From NCBI GenBank assembly GCA_009746045.1, contig RPFO01001095.1:27501-75267 (forward strand): a stretch of DNA of 47,767 nucleotides, written 5' to 3'. The notes under the pieces are model-generated. The model worked only from the letters and a program-made list of their open reading frames with translations. It made no database searches and had not been told where the DNA came from. This document shows, piece after piece, positions 9,151 through 23,400 of the stretch. Position numbers and translations under genes: made by a program. The DNA comes from Mesostigma viride. Its lineage: Eukaryota > Streptophyta > Mesostigmatophyceae > Mesostigmatales > Mesostigmataceae. The stretch's first letter is position 1. Each line of letters begins with the position of its first letter.

Positions 9151-12100
9151 ATGCGCGCGGATGCAGGTGAAGCGCACAACAAAGACCTAAGTCTCAAGTA
9201 CGTCGAGATCAAGGGCAACCAACTTGCCCTCGACATGGCCAGCGCAATGGAATACTTGCTGAAGGACAACAATCACAAGACTGAAAACACGAAAACTGCA
9301 GTAGGCTTGAGGGCGCTTGAGCGGCTGCCAGGTGCGGTTGTGAAGGTTATGGGGAAACAGTACCGCCCTGCGCTGAAAAGAAAGGCGTCGGAGTCCTTCG
9401 CTCAGGAGGTTGTCGCTAATATCGTGCAAGGTTTCCAGGAATTGGGCAAGTCGGATGAGCACAGGAACGCGAAGTGCGCTGTGCTGTCAATGTGCTTGGG
9501 AAAGGACGGCATGAACAATCAAGGGCATTGCACTCTCGCGCGGCTGCTTCACGTCACGCCCAAGGATATCCAGACCGCAAGGGGAATGAGGATGGGGGGC
9601 GACCTTCCCGCCCTGAAGGCGCCCCCTCGTGCTTTACGGTCGGACAAGTTTCCGGAGGAGGTCAAAGACATCGTCGGGAGTTACTGGTTGTCAGACCTAA
9701 ACACGAGGGCGTCTCCCAACCATAAGGACGTGGTCAATGAGTTCGAAAGGAAGGGAAACGCCAGGATCCTCATTTCCTCCCAGGGCGGAAGGTACTATTT
9801 GGACTCGCTTGAAACGATTTACAAGCGGTTCTGTTCTGACGCGTCGCCGTACAAGGGAGGTATCGTGACGACTGCGGACGGGACAAGGTACAAGGTGGGG
9901 TACACGAAGTTCGTGGAGTTCATGCCCAAGTGCGTAAAGGGCGTGTGGAAGGACCGGGACTTGTGCGCATGCGAAAAGCACGTCGTCTTCGAGTCTCTGC
10001 TCTCTGCCTTCGCCAAAGGCGTCAAGGAGTTGAAGAGCACGCTGGAGATCGAGGAGAGGGAGGGTATCCCTTCCGTGCCTGACAATGCCCATGATTTCGT
10101 TCGACGTTTCACCTGCCACAGGGCTGAGAGGGGGGAGGGGGGGCAAGGAGGGGGGAGGACGGGCGGCCCGTTCGTTAACGTCCCAATGAACTGCTTGGAA
10201 GGGACGTGCAACGAGTGTGGGATTTCCGAGTTCATCGTGACGGACCAGATGAAGGGGTGGACAAAGAAGTACACGTGGTTCGACTTCATAAAGGAGGGCA
10301 CAGCGCCCCGTGGGACGGTAAGCATGTATATTTGCATCGTTGAATATATATATGTAGACTTTCATACTTCCAACGGCCGTTGGCGTTGGGAAATTCCCAG
10401 CTGCTGACTTCCATTCTTCGGTCAATCCATGGTGCGCGGGTGTGTTGTGTTGCAGGAGGAGGATGTGGCGCCGCAAATGAACCTGCAGCAAAAACTCATC
10501 AAGTCAACCCTCTCGGAGCTCCATGAACTCATTACGGCGCGCTTCCCGGAATTCGCCATTCACGTCCATACATGGGCCTGGCAGCACCACGCTTACAAGG
10601 AGTGCATTGACGTGATGCCGCTGGGAACGGTGGTGGTCCTGATGGACTACTCGGAGAACTATTCGGACCACCTGCAGAAACAGTTGCAGGCGCAGTACTG
10701 GTACCCAAGTAGTTACGTCCTGATGCCGGTGATCGTGATGTACCGTGATCCCGTATCGCTGGAAATCAAAAGGGTGAAGCACGATTACATGGGGAAGGAC
10801 GTACCGAGGAATGCCCAGACCCTGGAGTTCGTGATGAAGAATACCCTTAACGTGCTGAGGGAGGAGGGGGTGGAGGTGAGGAACTGGATCAGTTGGTCCG
10901 ACAACTGTAAGGAGCAGTTCCAATCCCGGTATGTGTTGGCGATGGCTGCGGACCTGCTCGAGGCCGACCCCGACTTGGAATCATTGGAGTGGAACTACTC
11001 GTGTGCAGGACATGGGAAGGGGGAGTCGGACGGGGAGGGGGGGACGGTCAAAAGCATCCTCAAAAGAGCGCAGATGCAGGAGGACAATCGGAACCTGAAT
11101 ACGGTGGAGGCACTGGTGGCCTACCTGAACCGGGATTGGAGAACCGGCAAAGACTCGAGTCGACCATCGGCACAATCGGACGTGGTTCGACGGGCATTTC
11201 TTCTCGATAACGTAAGTAAAGACAGTTGCTTTCTGGTGGTCAAGTGCAGTTCTATAATTTGTCTCTGGTTACACTTTACAGAGGACAGCTTCCTTGATGC
11301 AGTTTGAAGTTTCATAAGGCCAACGGCCGTTGGAGCTGGAAAATCGTATAATTGTTGAGTGCCAACGGCCGTTGGAGTTGAGAAATGTACTTATATAAAG
11401 TTTCCAAGGGCCAACGGCCGTTGGAGTTGGGAAATCTTATAATTGTTGAGTGCCAACGGCCGTTGGAGTTGGGAAATGTGCTGTGATGTTGTTTCATGGA
11501 TTTACAATTGCAGATTCTCACGTCCGGTAAGGAGCGAGGCCCGATCCGAGATATCTCCACGGCACACCAGTGGCGACTGGACAAAAAGGGCGAGCGGGTC
11601 GAGGTGGTAAAGCTCAGGCGTTTTTCATGCTTCAGTTGTGCGGAGTGCCGAGAGGGCAAGTGGACGACATGCCCAAACGATTGGAGCAGCTCGTCGTGGA
11701 CTGTAAAACTCCAGGCGAGTAAGTCGCGGAACCCCACGCGATATCCGGGAACCCGCCTGAACCACGTTCAAACGGCAAGAAACGAGTTGGGGCGTGGTTT
11801 GCAGGAGGGGGAGGCCGTCGCAGTCGCATCTGAGAGGGGGCACAAGGACCATGTGCCCGACCACCCGTACTGGTTGGCGAAAGTTGTTCGAGTCGCCCAC
11901 CAACTCGACAAGGATGAGTGTTTAAACAAACATACAGGGGGGGGGGCGAGGTTTTTAAGAAAGGCAACTGGGTAATGTACGTAAAATACTTCGAGAGGTG
12001 CTCCTCCTCCGGATCGGACGCCCGACGCTTCTTCTGGAACCCAGACGACCGAGAACCCTTAACTGCAATCGTGTGCTACCTGAGCGTCGCAAAGGTCACG

Positions 12101-12297
12101 AAGGGCAAGTGGGAAGGACATCCGGACAACACGCGACAGGGCTGGTTCACAATTGCGAAGAAGGTGGACGCCGAAATTACGGTACGTCATTCCAAACATT
12201 ACTGTGTAAAATTGGTGTTTGTATGTCGCATGTGTTTTTTTGTCGACGGTCGTTCACCTTACTAATGTTACATACAGGGCAATCAGCCTATACTTTA
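9151..12297 (+). CDS. DDE-transposase-like zinc-binding protein, four exons (one frame break)
   Basis: Exons 9151-10317, 10456-11211, 11514-12181 and 12277-12297 join in phase 0. Introns begin GTAAGC, GTAAGT and GTACGT (the last with a cttactaat branch site) and end CAG. Exon 1 has Cys/His clusters (CACEKH; CLEGTCNECG). Exon 2 holds, in order, LMDYSENYSDH, ISWSDNCKEQFQSR and CAGHGKGESDGEGGTVK: acidic residues spaced as in an RNase H-fold DDE transposase, in the style of uncharacterised HGKG-x-x-DG-x-GG proteins common in animal genomes. Exon 3 has CFSCAECREGKWTTC. A G10 run at 11937-11946 breaks the frame; protein-like sequence resumes directly in another frame (EVFKKGNWVMYVKYFE), so one G is probably missing. 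The start is uncertain: gatgcag at about 9161-9167 could be a splice acceptor for an upstream exon. No terminal inverted repeats were found, so it may be a domesticated or immobile copy. Confidence 0.7.
10370..10383. promoter_or_regulatory. CCAACGGCCGTTGG palindrome in intron 1
   Basis: One exact copy lies inside the 138-bp first intron (10318-10455) of the transposase-like gene, followed by cgttgggaaattcc. Confidence 0.8.
11320..11466. repeat. Four CCAACGGCCGTTGG palindromes in intron 2, as a 91-bp tandem duplication
   Basis: Exact copies start at 11320, 11362, 11411 and 11453 inside intron 2 (11212-11513). The spacing alternates 42, 49, 42, so a two-palindrome block of 91 bp was duplicated. 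Each is followed by a purine-rich gttgggaaat-like tail. Confidence 0.9.
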
Positions 12298-12340
12298 GCT
12301 TGGCTGCATGGCGCATGTCGCATATCTTAATTTCTCAAAG

Positions 12341-12354
12341 CCAACGGCCGTTGG
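12341..12354. promoter_or_regulatory. CCAACGGCCGTTGG palindrome downstream of the gene
   Basis: Exact copy 44 bp after the stop codon, flanked by tttctcaaag and acttacgaaact. These flanks resemble those of the copies at 36532, 36685 and 36943. Confidence 0.8.
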
Positions 12355-12502
12355 ACTTACGAAACTGGACAAGTGCCAAGTGCGGATTGGGTACTAAAAT
12401 GGGCATTCTTGTTGAGGATGACCAGTTGTGTTTATATATTTTTGCATGGTGGCGGATGACTTGGCGTGTTGTTGCATTTTTACATACGGGTGTATGGTAG
12501 GC

Positions 12503-12534
12503 CTTAAACCCTAAACCCCTACACTCCTAAACCA
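12503..12534. repeat. Degenerate CCCTAAA telomere-like tract
   Basis: The string ttaaaccctaaacccctaca continues into ctcctaaacc: two plant-type CCCTAAA motifs with degenerate neighbours. It sits at the left edge of the GT-rich block. It is short enough to be chance, but see the TGTAGGG tract at 36000. Confidence 0.4.
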
Positions 12535-12540
12535 TATTTA

Positions 12541-14340
12541 CCCTTATATGTTGGGTGTGTTGTGTGAATGTTGGGTATGTGTGTTGGGGCGTGTGTGTTG
12601 TGTGTGTGTGTTGGGTGCATTCATGAAGGTGCGGGGGCGTGTAGGGTGTGTGCAAAGTGTCTTGTGTGTTGATGTTGGGTGTGGGGGGGGGGAGGTACAT
12701 GTGTGTTGTGTGTGTGACTTAGTAGGTGTGTTGTGTGTGTGACTTAGGTGTGTGTGTTGTTTGTGTTGGATATGTGTTGTGTGTGTGTGTGTTGTGTGTG
12801 TGTAGGGTGTCTTGTGTGTTGGTTTCTTGTTTTTAGTAGGTGTTGGGTGTGTGTATGTCGGGTGCAAACATAGTGTGTGTGTGTGTGTGTGTGTGTTCGG
12901 TATGTGTGTTGGGTGTCTTGTGTGTGTGTGTTCGGTATGTGTGTTGAGGCGTGTGTGTGTGCTCTGTGTATGTATGTTGTGTGTGTGTGTGTGGGGCGTG
13001 TGCGTGTGTGTGTTGTGTGCATGTTAATTGTCATGTATTGGTGTTGAGTGTGGGGGGGGGATGGACGTGTGTGTTGTGTGTGACTTAGGTGTGTTATGTG
13101 TGTGTTGTGTGTGACTTAAGTGTGTAGTGTGTGTGTTGTGTGTGTTGGATGTGTGGTGTGGGTGTGGGTGTGGGTGTGTGGGTGGGTGGGGGGGGGGCCA
13201 AGTGTCTTGTGTGTTGGTATTGGGTTTGTGTGGGGGGGTGTACGTGTGTGTTGTGTGTGACTTAGGTGTGTTTTGTGTGTGTTGTGTGTGATCGACCTAG
13301 GTGTGTGTTGCGTGTGTGTGTTGGGTGTACATGTGTTCATAAAGGGTGTGGGTGTGTGTAGGGTGTGTGCAAAGTGTCTTGTGTGTTGGTGTTGGGTGTG
13401 TGGGGGGGGGGAAAGTACGTGTGTGTTGTGTGTGTGACTTAGGTGTGTTGTGTGTGTGTGTTGTTTGCATGTTATTGTTGGTGTTGTGGGGGGGGGGATG
13501 TACGTGTACGTGTGTTGTGTGTTGGTGTCTTATTTTTAGGTGTTGGTGTGTGTGTCGTGGGTGCAAACATTGTGTGTGTGTGTGTGTTGGGTGTGTGTTG
13601 GGTGTCTTGTGTGTTTGGTGTTTTTGGTAGGTGTTGTGTGTGCGTGTTTTCGGTATGTGTGTTGGGTGTCTTGTGTGTGTGTGGTATGTGTTTGGGTGTT
13701 GTTGTGTGTGCAGTGTTGGGGCATGTGTGTGTGTGTGTTGGGGCATGTGTGTGTGTTGTGGCATGTTAATTGTCATGTGTTGGTGTTGTGTGTGTGGGGG
13801 GGGGGATGTACGTGTGTGTTGTGTGTTACTTAGGTGTGTTATGTGTGTGTTGGGTGTGGGTGTCGTGGGCCGACCGGTGCAAACATTGTGTGTGTGTGTG
13901 TGTTGGGTGTGTGTTGGGTGTCTTGTGTGTTGGTGTCTTGTTTTTAGTAGGTGTTGTGTGTGCGTGTTTTCGGTATGTGTGTTGGGTGTCTTTTGTGTGT
14001 GTGGTGTGTGTTTGGGTGTTGTTGTGTGTGCAGTGTTGGGGCATGTGTGTGTGTGTTGGGGCATGTGTGTGTGTGTGTTGGGGCATGTGTGTCAGTGTGT
14101 GTGTTGTGGCCTGTTAATTGTCATGTGTTGGTGTTGTGTGTGGGGGGGCGGGATGTACCTGTGTGTTGTGTGTTATAACAACTATACTTAGGTGTGTTAT
14201 GTGTGTGTTGCGTGTGTGTGTTGGGTGTGTGTTGCATGGCTGTCTTGTGTGTTGGTGTCTTGTTTTTAGGTGTTGGTGTGTGTCTTGGGTGCAAACATAG
14301 TGTGTGTGTGTGTTGGGTGTGTTGTTCGTGTGTGTATGAA
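12541..14340. repeat. GT-rich cryptic simple sequence
   Basis: 1.8 kb of TG/TGTGTTGGG-like sequence on the + strand. It is not a pure microsatellite. Longer phrases recur, such as gggtgcaaacat followed by TG repeats (near 12862, 13560, 13876 and 14288), a gtgggggggg tract followed by tacgtgtgtgttgtgtg, and gtgtcttgttttta. This points to duplications of several hundred bases. No coding function is credible. Confidence 0.95.
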
Positions 14341-14465
14341 AATATAGAAAATTGTTATATTTGACGATAGTCATAGTGTACTACTAAAAACTTGTACATA
14401 CATATGCTGGAATGATTTTCTTTTTACTATTTCATTCACTATTGCTTATTTCTTCACACATGTAC

Positions 14466-17400
14466 ATGCACGCAAGGGGCGGCTGCACATACACGTACAC
14501 ACACCGCGCACGCAAGGGGCGGCTGCACACACACGTACATCCACCGCGCACGCAAGGGGCAACTGCACACACACGTACACACACCGCGCACGCAAGGGCG
14601 GCGCACACACGTACATACACCGCGCACGCAAGGGGCGGCTGCACACACACGTACACACACCATGCACGCAAGGGCCGGCTGCACTCACATGTACATACAC
14701 CATGCACGCAAGGGGCGGCTGCACACACACGTACACACACCATGCACGCAAGGGCCGGCTGCACTCACATGTACATCCACCGCGCACGCAAGGGCCGGCT
14801 GCACACACACGTACATACACCGCGCACGCAAGGGGCAACTGCACACACATGTACATACACCGCGCAACCACGGGGCGGCTGCACACACACGTACATACAC
14901 CGCGCACGCAAGGGGCGGCTGCACACATACGTACCTACACCGCGCACGCAAGGGGCGACTGCACACACATGTACATCCACCGCGCACGCAAGGGCCGGCT
15001 GCACACACACGTACACACACCATGCACGCAAGGGCCGGCTGCACACACACGTACATACACCGCGCACGCAAGGGGCGGCTGCACACACACGTACCTACAC
15101 CGCGCACGCAAGGGGCGGCTGCACACACACGTACACACACCATGCACGCAAGGAGCGACTTCACGCACAGGTACACACACCATGCACGCAAGGTTCGGCT
15201 GCACACACATGTACATCCACCGCGCACGCAAGGGGCGAGTGCAAACACATGTACATACACCGCGCACGCAAGGGGCAACTGCCCACACATGTACATCCAC
15301 CGCGCACGCAAGGGCCGGCTGCACTCACATGTACACACACCGCGCACGCAAGGGCCGGCTGCACACACACGTACATACACCGCGCACGCAAGGGGCAACT
15401 GCACACACACGTACACACCATGCACGCAAGGGGCGCTGCACACATGTACACCACCGCGCACGCAAGGGGCGGCTGCACACACACGTACATACACCGCGCA
15501 CGCAAGGGGCTGCACACACATGTACATACACCGCGCACGCAAGGGGCGGCTGCACACACACGTACACACACCATGCACGCAAGGGCGGCTGCACACACAC
15601 ACACACCGCGCACGCAAGGGCGGCTGCACACACACGTACATACCGCGCACGCAAGGGGCTGCTGCACACACACTTACACTCACCATGCACGCAAGGGGCG
15701 GCTGCACACACACGTACACACACCGCGCACGCAAGGGACGGCTGCACACACACGTACATACACCGCGCACGCAAGGGGCGGCTGCACACACACGTACACA
15801 CACACGCACGCAAGGGGCGGCTGCACACACACGTACATACACCGCGCACGCAAGGACGGCTCACACACATGTACATACACCGCGCACACGGGGCGGCTGC
15901 ACACACACGTACATACACCGCGCACGCAAGGGGCTGCTGCACACACACTTACACACAAAATGCACGCTTGGGGCGACGGCACTCACATGTACATACACCG
16001 CGCACGCAAGGGGCGGCTGCACACACACGTACATCCACCGCGCACGCAAGGGGCGGCTGCACACACACATACATACATGCACCATGCACGCAAGGGGCGA
16101 GTGCACACACATGTACATACACCGCGCACGCAAGGGGCAACTGCCACACATGGACATACACCATGCACGCAAGGGGCGGCTGCACACACATGTACATCCA
16201 CCGCGCACGCAAGGGGCGGCTGCACACACACGTACATACACCGCGCACGCAAGGGGCTGCTGCACACACACGTACACACACCATGCACGCAATTGCCGGC
16301 ATGCACACACACGTACATCCACCGCGCACGCAAGGGGCAACTGCACACACATGTACACACACCGCGCACGCTTGGGGCGGCTGCACACACACGTACCTAC
16401 ACCGCGCACGCAAGGGGCGGCTGCACACACATGTACACACACCGCGCACGCAAGGGGCGGCTGCACACACACGTACACACACCATGCACGCAATTGCCGG
16501 CATGCACACACACGTACATCCACCGCGCACGCAAGGGGCAACTGCACACACATGTACACACACCGCGCACGCTTGGGGCAGCTGCACTCACATGTACACA
16601 CACCGCGCACGCTTGGGGCGGCTGCACACACACGTACATACACCGCGCACGCAAGGGGCGGCTGCACACACACGTACATACACCGCGCACGCAAGGGGCG
16701 GCTGCACACATACGTACACACACCGCGCACGCAAGGGGCGGCTGCACACACACGTACATACACCATGCACGCAAGGGGCTGCACACACACTTACACACAC
16801 CATGCACGCAAGGGCCGGCATGCACACACACTGGCATACACCGCGCACGCAAGGGGCGGCTGCACACACGTACATACACCGCGCACGCAAGGGGCGAGTG
16901 CACACACACGTACACACACCGCGCACGAAAGGGGCGGCTGCACACACACGTACACACACCATGCACGCAATTGCCGGCATGCACACACACGTACATCCAC
17001 TGCGCACGCAAGGGGCAACTGCACACACATGTACACACGCTCGGGGCGGCTGCACACACACTTACACACACCATGCACGCAAGGGCCGGCATGCACACAC
17101 ACTGGCATACACCGCGCACGCAAGGGGCGGCTGCACCCACATGTACATACACCATGCACGCAAGGACAAGGATTCACACACACGTACACACACCGCGCAC
17201 GCAAGGGGCGGCTGCACACACACGTACACACACCATGCACGCAATTGCCGGCATGCACACACACGTACATCCACCGCGCACGCAAGGGGCAACTGCACAC
17301 ACATGTACACACGCTTGGGGCGGCTGCACACACATGTACACACACCGCGCACGCAAGGGCCGGCTGCACACACACTTACATACACCGCGCACGCAAGGGG

Positions 17401-20400
17401 CAACTGCACACACATGTACACACACCGCGCACGCAAGGGCCGGCTGCACACACACGTGCATACACCGCGCACGCAAGGGGAAACTGCCCACACATGGACA
17501 TACACTGCGCACGCAAGGGGCGGCTGCATTAACACGTACATACACCGCGCACGCAAGGGCCGGCATGCACACACACGTACATACACCGCCCATGTAAGGG
17601 CCGGCTGCACACACACGTACACACACCATGCACGCAAGGGCCGGCATGCACACACAGTATACACACACCGCGCACGCAAGGGGCGGCTGCACACACACGT
17701 ACATACACTGCGCACGCAAGGGGCTGCTGCACACACACTTACACTCACCATGCACGCAAGGGGCGGCTGCACACACACGTACATACACCGCGCACGCAAG
17801 GGACGGCTGCACACACACGTACATACACCGCGCACGCAAGGGGCAACTGCCCGCACATGTACATCCACCGCGCACGCAATTAAGGGACGGCTGCACACAC
17901 ACGTACATACACCGCGCACGCAAGGGCAACGGCACTCACATGTACATACACCATGCACGCAAGGGGCGGCTGCACACACACGTACATACACCGCGCACGC
18001 AAGGGGCTGCTGCACACACACTTACACACACAATGCACGCAATTAGGGGCGACGGCACTCACATGTACATACTCTTGGGCGGCTGCACTCACATGTACAT
18101 ACACCGCGCATGCAAGGGGCAACTGCACACACACGTACACACACCATGCACGCAAGGGCCGGCATGCACACACACGTACATACACTGCGCACGCAAGGGG
18201 CAACTGCACACACACGTACACACACCATGCACGGAAGGGACGGCTGCACTCACATGTACACACACCATGCACGCAAGGGCCGGCTGCACACACACGTACA
18301 TACACCATGCACGCAAGGGGCTGCACACACACTTACACACCACCTTGCACGCAAGGGCCGGCATGCACACACACTGGCACACACCGCGCACGCAAGGGGC
18401 GTATGCACACACGTACATACACCGCGCACGCAAGGGGCGAGTGCACACACACGTACATACACCGCGCACGCAAGGGGCAACGGCACTCACATGTACGTCC
18501 ACCATGCACGCAAGGGGCGGCTGCACACACACGTACACACACCATGCACGCAAGGACAAGGATTCACACACATGTACACACACAAAGCACGCAAGGGGCT
18601 GCTGCACACACACGTACATACACCGCGCACGCAAGGGGCGGCTGCACTCACATGTACACACACCACGCACGCAAGGGGCGGCTGCACACACACGTACATA
18701 CACTGCGCACGCACGGGGCGACTGCACACACATGTACATAAACCATGCACGCAAGGGGCGGCTGCACACACATGTACATACACCGCGCACGCAAGGGGCG
18801 AGTGCAAACACATGTACATACACCGCGCACGCAAGGACAAGGATGCACACACATGTACATACACCGCGCACGCAAGGGGCGGCTGCACACACACGTACAT
18901 ACACCGCGCACGCAAGGGGCGAGTGCGCACACACGTACATACACCGCGCACGCAAGGGGCGGCTGCACACACACGTACATACACCGCGCACGCACGGGGC
19001 CAGTGCAAGCACATGTACATACACCATGCACGCAAGGGGCGGCTGCACACACATGTACATACACCGCGCACGCAAGGGGCGAGTGCAAACACATGTACAT
19101 ACACCGCGCACGCAAGGGGCAACTGCCCGCACATGTACATCCACCGCACACGCAAGGGGCGGCGGCACACACATGTACATACACCGCGCACGCAAGGAAC
19201 GGCTGCACACACACGTACATACACCGCGCACGCAAGGGGCGAGTGCGCACACACGTACATACACCGCGCACGCAAGGGGCGGCTGCACACACACGTACAT
19301 ACACCGCGCACGCAAGGGGCCAGTGCAAGCACATGTACATACACCATGCACGCAAGGGCCGGCATGCACAGAAACGTACATACACCGCGCACGCAAGGGG
19401 CTGCTGCACACACACGTACACACACCATGCACGCACGGGGCGGCTGCACACACACGTACATCCACTGCGCACGCACGGGGCCGGCGACTGCACACACATG
19501 TACATAAACCATGCACGCAAGGGGCGGCTGCACACACATGTACATCCACCGCGCACGCAAGGGGCGAGTGCAAACACATGTACATACACCGCGCACGCAA
19601 GGGGCAACTGCCCACACATGTACATCCACCGCGCACGCAAGGGCCGGCTGCACTCACATGTACACACACCGCGCACGCAAGGGCCGGCTGCACACACACG
19701 TACATACACCGCGCACGCAAGGGGCAACTGCACACACACGTACACACCATGCACGCAAGGGCGGCTGCACACACACGTACACACACCATGCACGCAAGGA
19801 GCGACTTCACGCACAGGTACACACACCATGCACGCAAGGTTCGGCTGCACACACATGTACATCCACCGCGCACGCAAGGGGCGAGTGCAAACACATGTAC
19901 ATCCACCGCGCACGCAAGGGGCGGCTGCACACACACGTACATACACCGCGCACGCAAGGGGCAACTGCACACACACTTACACACCACCTTGCACGCAAGG
20001 GCCGGCATGCACACACACTGGCATACACCGCGCACGCAAGGGGCGGCTGCACACACGTACATACACCGCGCACGCAAGGGGCGAGTGCACACACACGTAC
20101 ATACACCGCGCACGCAAGGGGCAACGGCACTCACATGTACGTCCACCATGCACGCAAGGGGCGGCTGCACACACACGTACACACACCATGCACGCAAGGA
20201 CAAGGATTCACACACATGTACACACACAAAGCACGCAAGGGGCTGCTGCACACACACGTACATACACCGCGCACGCAAGGGGCGGCTGCACTCACATGTA
20301 CACACACCACGCACGCAAGGGGCGGCTGCACACACAAGTACATACACTGCGCACGCACGGGGCGACTGCACACACATGTACATAAACCATGCACGCAAGG

Positions 20401-23400
20401 GGCGGCTGCACACACATGTACATACACCGCGCACGCAAGGGGCGAGTGCAAACACATGTACATACACCGCGCACGCAAGGACAAGGATGCACACACATGT
20501 ACATACACCGCGCACGCAAGGGGCGGCTGCACACACACGTACATACACCGCGCACGCAAGGGGCGAGTGCGCACACACGTACATACACCGCGCACGCAAG
20601 GGGCGGCTGCACACACACGTACATACACCGCGCACGCACGGGCCCAGTGCAAGCACATGTACATACACCATGCACGCAAGGGGCGGCTGCACACACATGT
20701 ACATACACCGCGCACGCAAGGGGCGAGTGCAAACACATGTACATACACCGCGCACGCAAGGGGCAACTGCCCGCACATGTACATCCACCGCACACGCAAG
20801 GGGCGGCTGCACACACATGTACATACACCGCGCACGCAAGGGGCGGCTGCACACACACGTACATACACCGCGCACGCAAGGGGCGAGTGCGCACACACGT
20901 ACATACACCGCGCACGCAAGGGGCGGCTGCACACACACGTACATACACCGCGCACGCAAGGGGCCAGTGCAAGCACATGTACATACACCATGCACGCAAG
21001 GGCCGGCATGCACAGAAACGTACATACACCGCGCACGCAAGGGGCTGCTGCACACACACGTACACACACCATGCACGCACGGGGCGGCTGCACACACACG
21101 TACATCCACTGCGCACGCACGGGCCGGCGACTGCACACACATGTACATAAACCATGCACGCAAGGGGCGGCTGCACACACATGTACATCCACCGCGCACG
21201 CAAGGGGCGAGTGCAAACACATGTACATACACCGCGCACGCAAGGGGCAACTGCCCACACATGTACATCCACCGCGCACGCAAGGGCCGGCTGCACTCAC
21301 ATGTACACACACCGCGCACGCAAGGGCCGGCTGCACACACACGTACATACACCGCGCACGCAAGGGGCAACTGCACACACACGTACACACCATGCACGCA
21401 AGGGGCGGCTGCACACACACGTACACACACCATGCACGCAAGGAGCGACTTCACGCACAGGTACACACACCATGCACGCAAGGTTCGGCTGCACACACAT
21501 GTACATCCACCGCGCACGCAAGGGGCGAGTGCAAACACATGTACATCCACCGCGCACGCAAGGGGCGGCTGCACACACACGTACATACACCGCGCACGCA
21601 AGGGGCAACTGCACACACATGTACATACACCGCGCAACCACGGGGCGGCTGCACACACACGTACACACACCATGCACGCAAGGGCCGGCATGCACACACA
21701 GTACACACACCGCGCACGCAAGGGGCGGCTGCACACACACGTACATACACTGCGCACGCAAGGGGCTGCTGCACACACACTTACACTCACCATGCACGCG
21801 AGGGGCGGCTGCACACACACGTACACACACCGCGCACGCAAGGGACGGCTGCACACACACGTACATACACCGCGCACGCAAGGGGCGGCTGCACTTACAT
21901 GTACACACACCACGCACGCAAGGGGCGGCTGCACGCACACGTACATACACCGCGCACGCAAGGACCGGCTCCACTCACATGTACATCCACCGCGCAACCA
22001 CGTGGCGGCTGCACACACACGTACATACACCGCGCACGCAAGGGGCTGCTGCACACACACATACATACATGCACCATGCACGCAAGGGGCGAGTGCACAC
22101 ACATGTACATACACCGCGCACGCAAGGGGCAACTGCCCACACATGGACATACACCATGCACGCAAGGGGCGGCTGCACACACATGTACATCCACCGCGCA
22201 CGCAAGGGGCGAGTGCACACACACGTACCTACACCGCGCACGCAAGGGGCTGCTGCACACACACGTACACACACCATGCACGCAATTGCCGGCATGCACA
22301 CACACGTACATCCACCGCGCACGCAAGGGGCAACTGCACACACATGTACACACACCGCGCACGCTTGGGGCGGCTGCACACACACGTACCTACACCGCGC
22401 ACGCAAGGGGCGGCTGCACACACATGTACACACACCGCGCACGCAAGGGGCGGCTGCACACACACGTACACACACCATGCACGCAATTGCCGGCATGCAC
22501 ACACACGTACATCCACCGCGCACGCAAGGGGCAACTGCACACACATGTACACACACCGCGCACGCTTGGGGCAGCTGCACTCACATGTACACACACCGCG
22601 CACGCTTGGGGCGGCTGCACACACACGTACATACACCGCGCACGCAAGGGGCGGCTGCACACACACGTACATACACCGCGCACGCAAGGGGCGGCTGCAC
22701 ACATACGTACACACACCGCGCACGCAAGGGGCGGCTGCACACACACGTACATACACCATGCACGCAAGGGGCTGCACACACACTTACACACACCATGCAC
22801 GCAAGGGCCGGCATGCACACACACTGGCATACACCGCGCACGCAAGGGGCGGCTGCACACACGTACATACACCGCGCACGCAAGGGGCGAGTGCACACAC
22901 ACGTACACACACCGCGCACGAAAGGGGCGGCTGCACACACACGTACACACACCATGCACGCAATTGCCGGCATGCACACACACGTACATCCACTGCGCAC
23001 GCAAGGGGCAACTGCACACACATGTACACACGCTCGGGGCGGCTGCACACACACTTACACACACCATGCACGCAAGGGCCGGCATGCACACACACTGGCA
23101 TACACCGCGCACGCAAGGGGCGGCTGCACCCACATGTACATACACCATGCACGCAAGGACAAGGATTCACACACACGTACACACACCGCGCACGCAAGGG
23201 GCGGCTGCACACACACGTACACACACCATGCACGCAATTGCCGGCATGCACACACACGTACATCCACCGCGCACGCAAGGGGCAACTGCACACACATGTA
23301 CACACGCTTGGGGCGGCTGCACTCACATGTACACACACCGCGCACGCAAGGGCCGGCTGCACACACACGTACATACACCGCGCACGCAAGGGGCAACTGC

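Noticed and set aside
12544-14374. Open frames through the GT-rich block
   Set aside because: Cys/Val- or Thr/His-rich translations of simple sequence, with no coding signal.
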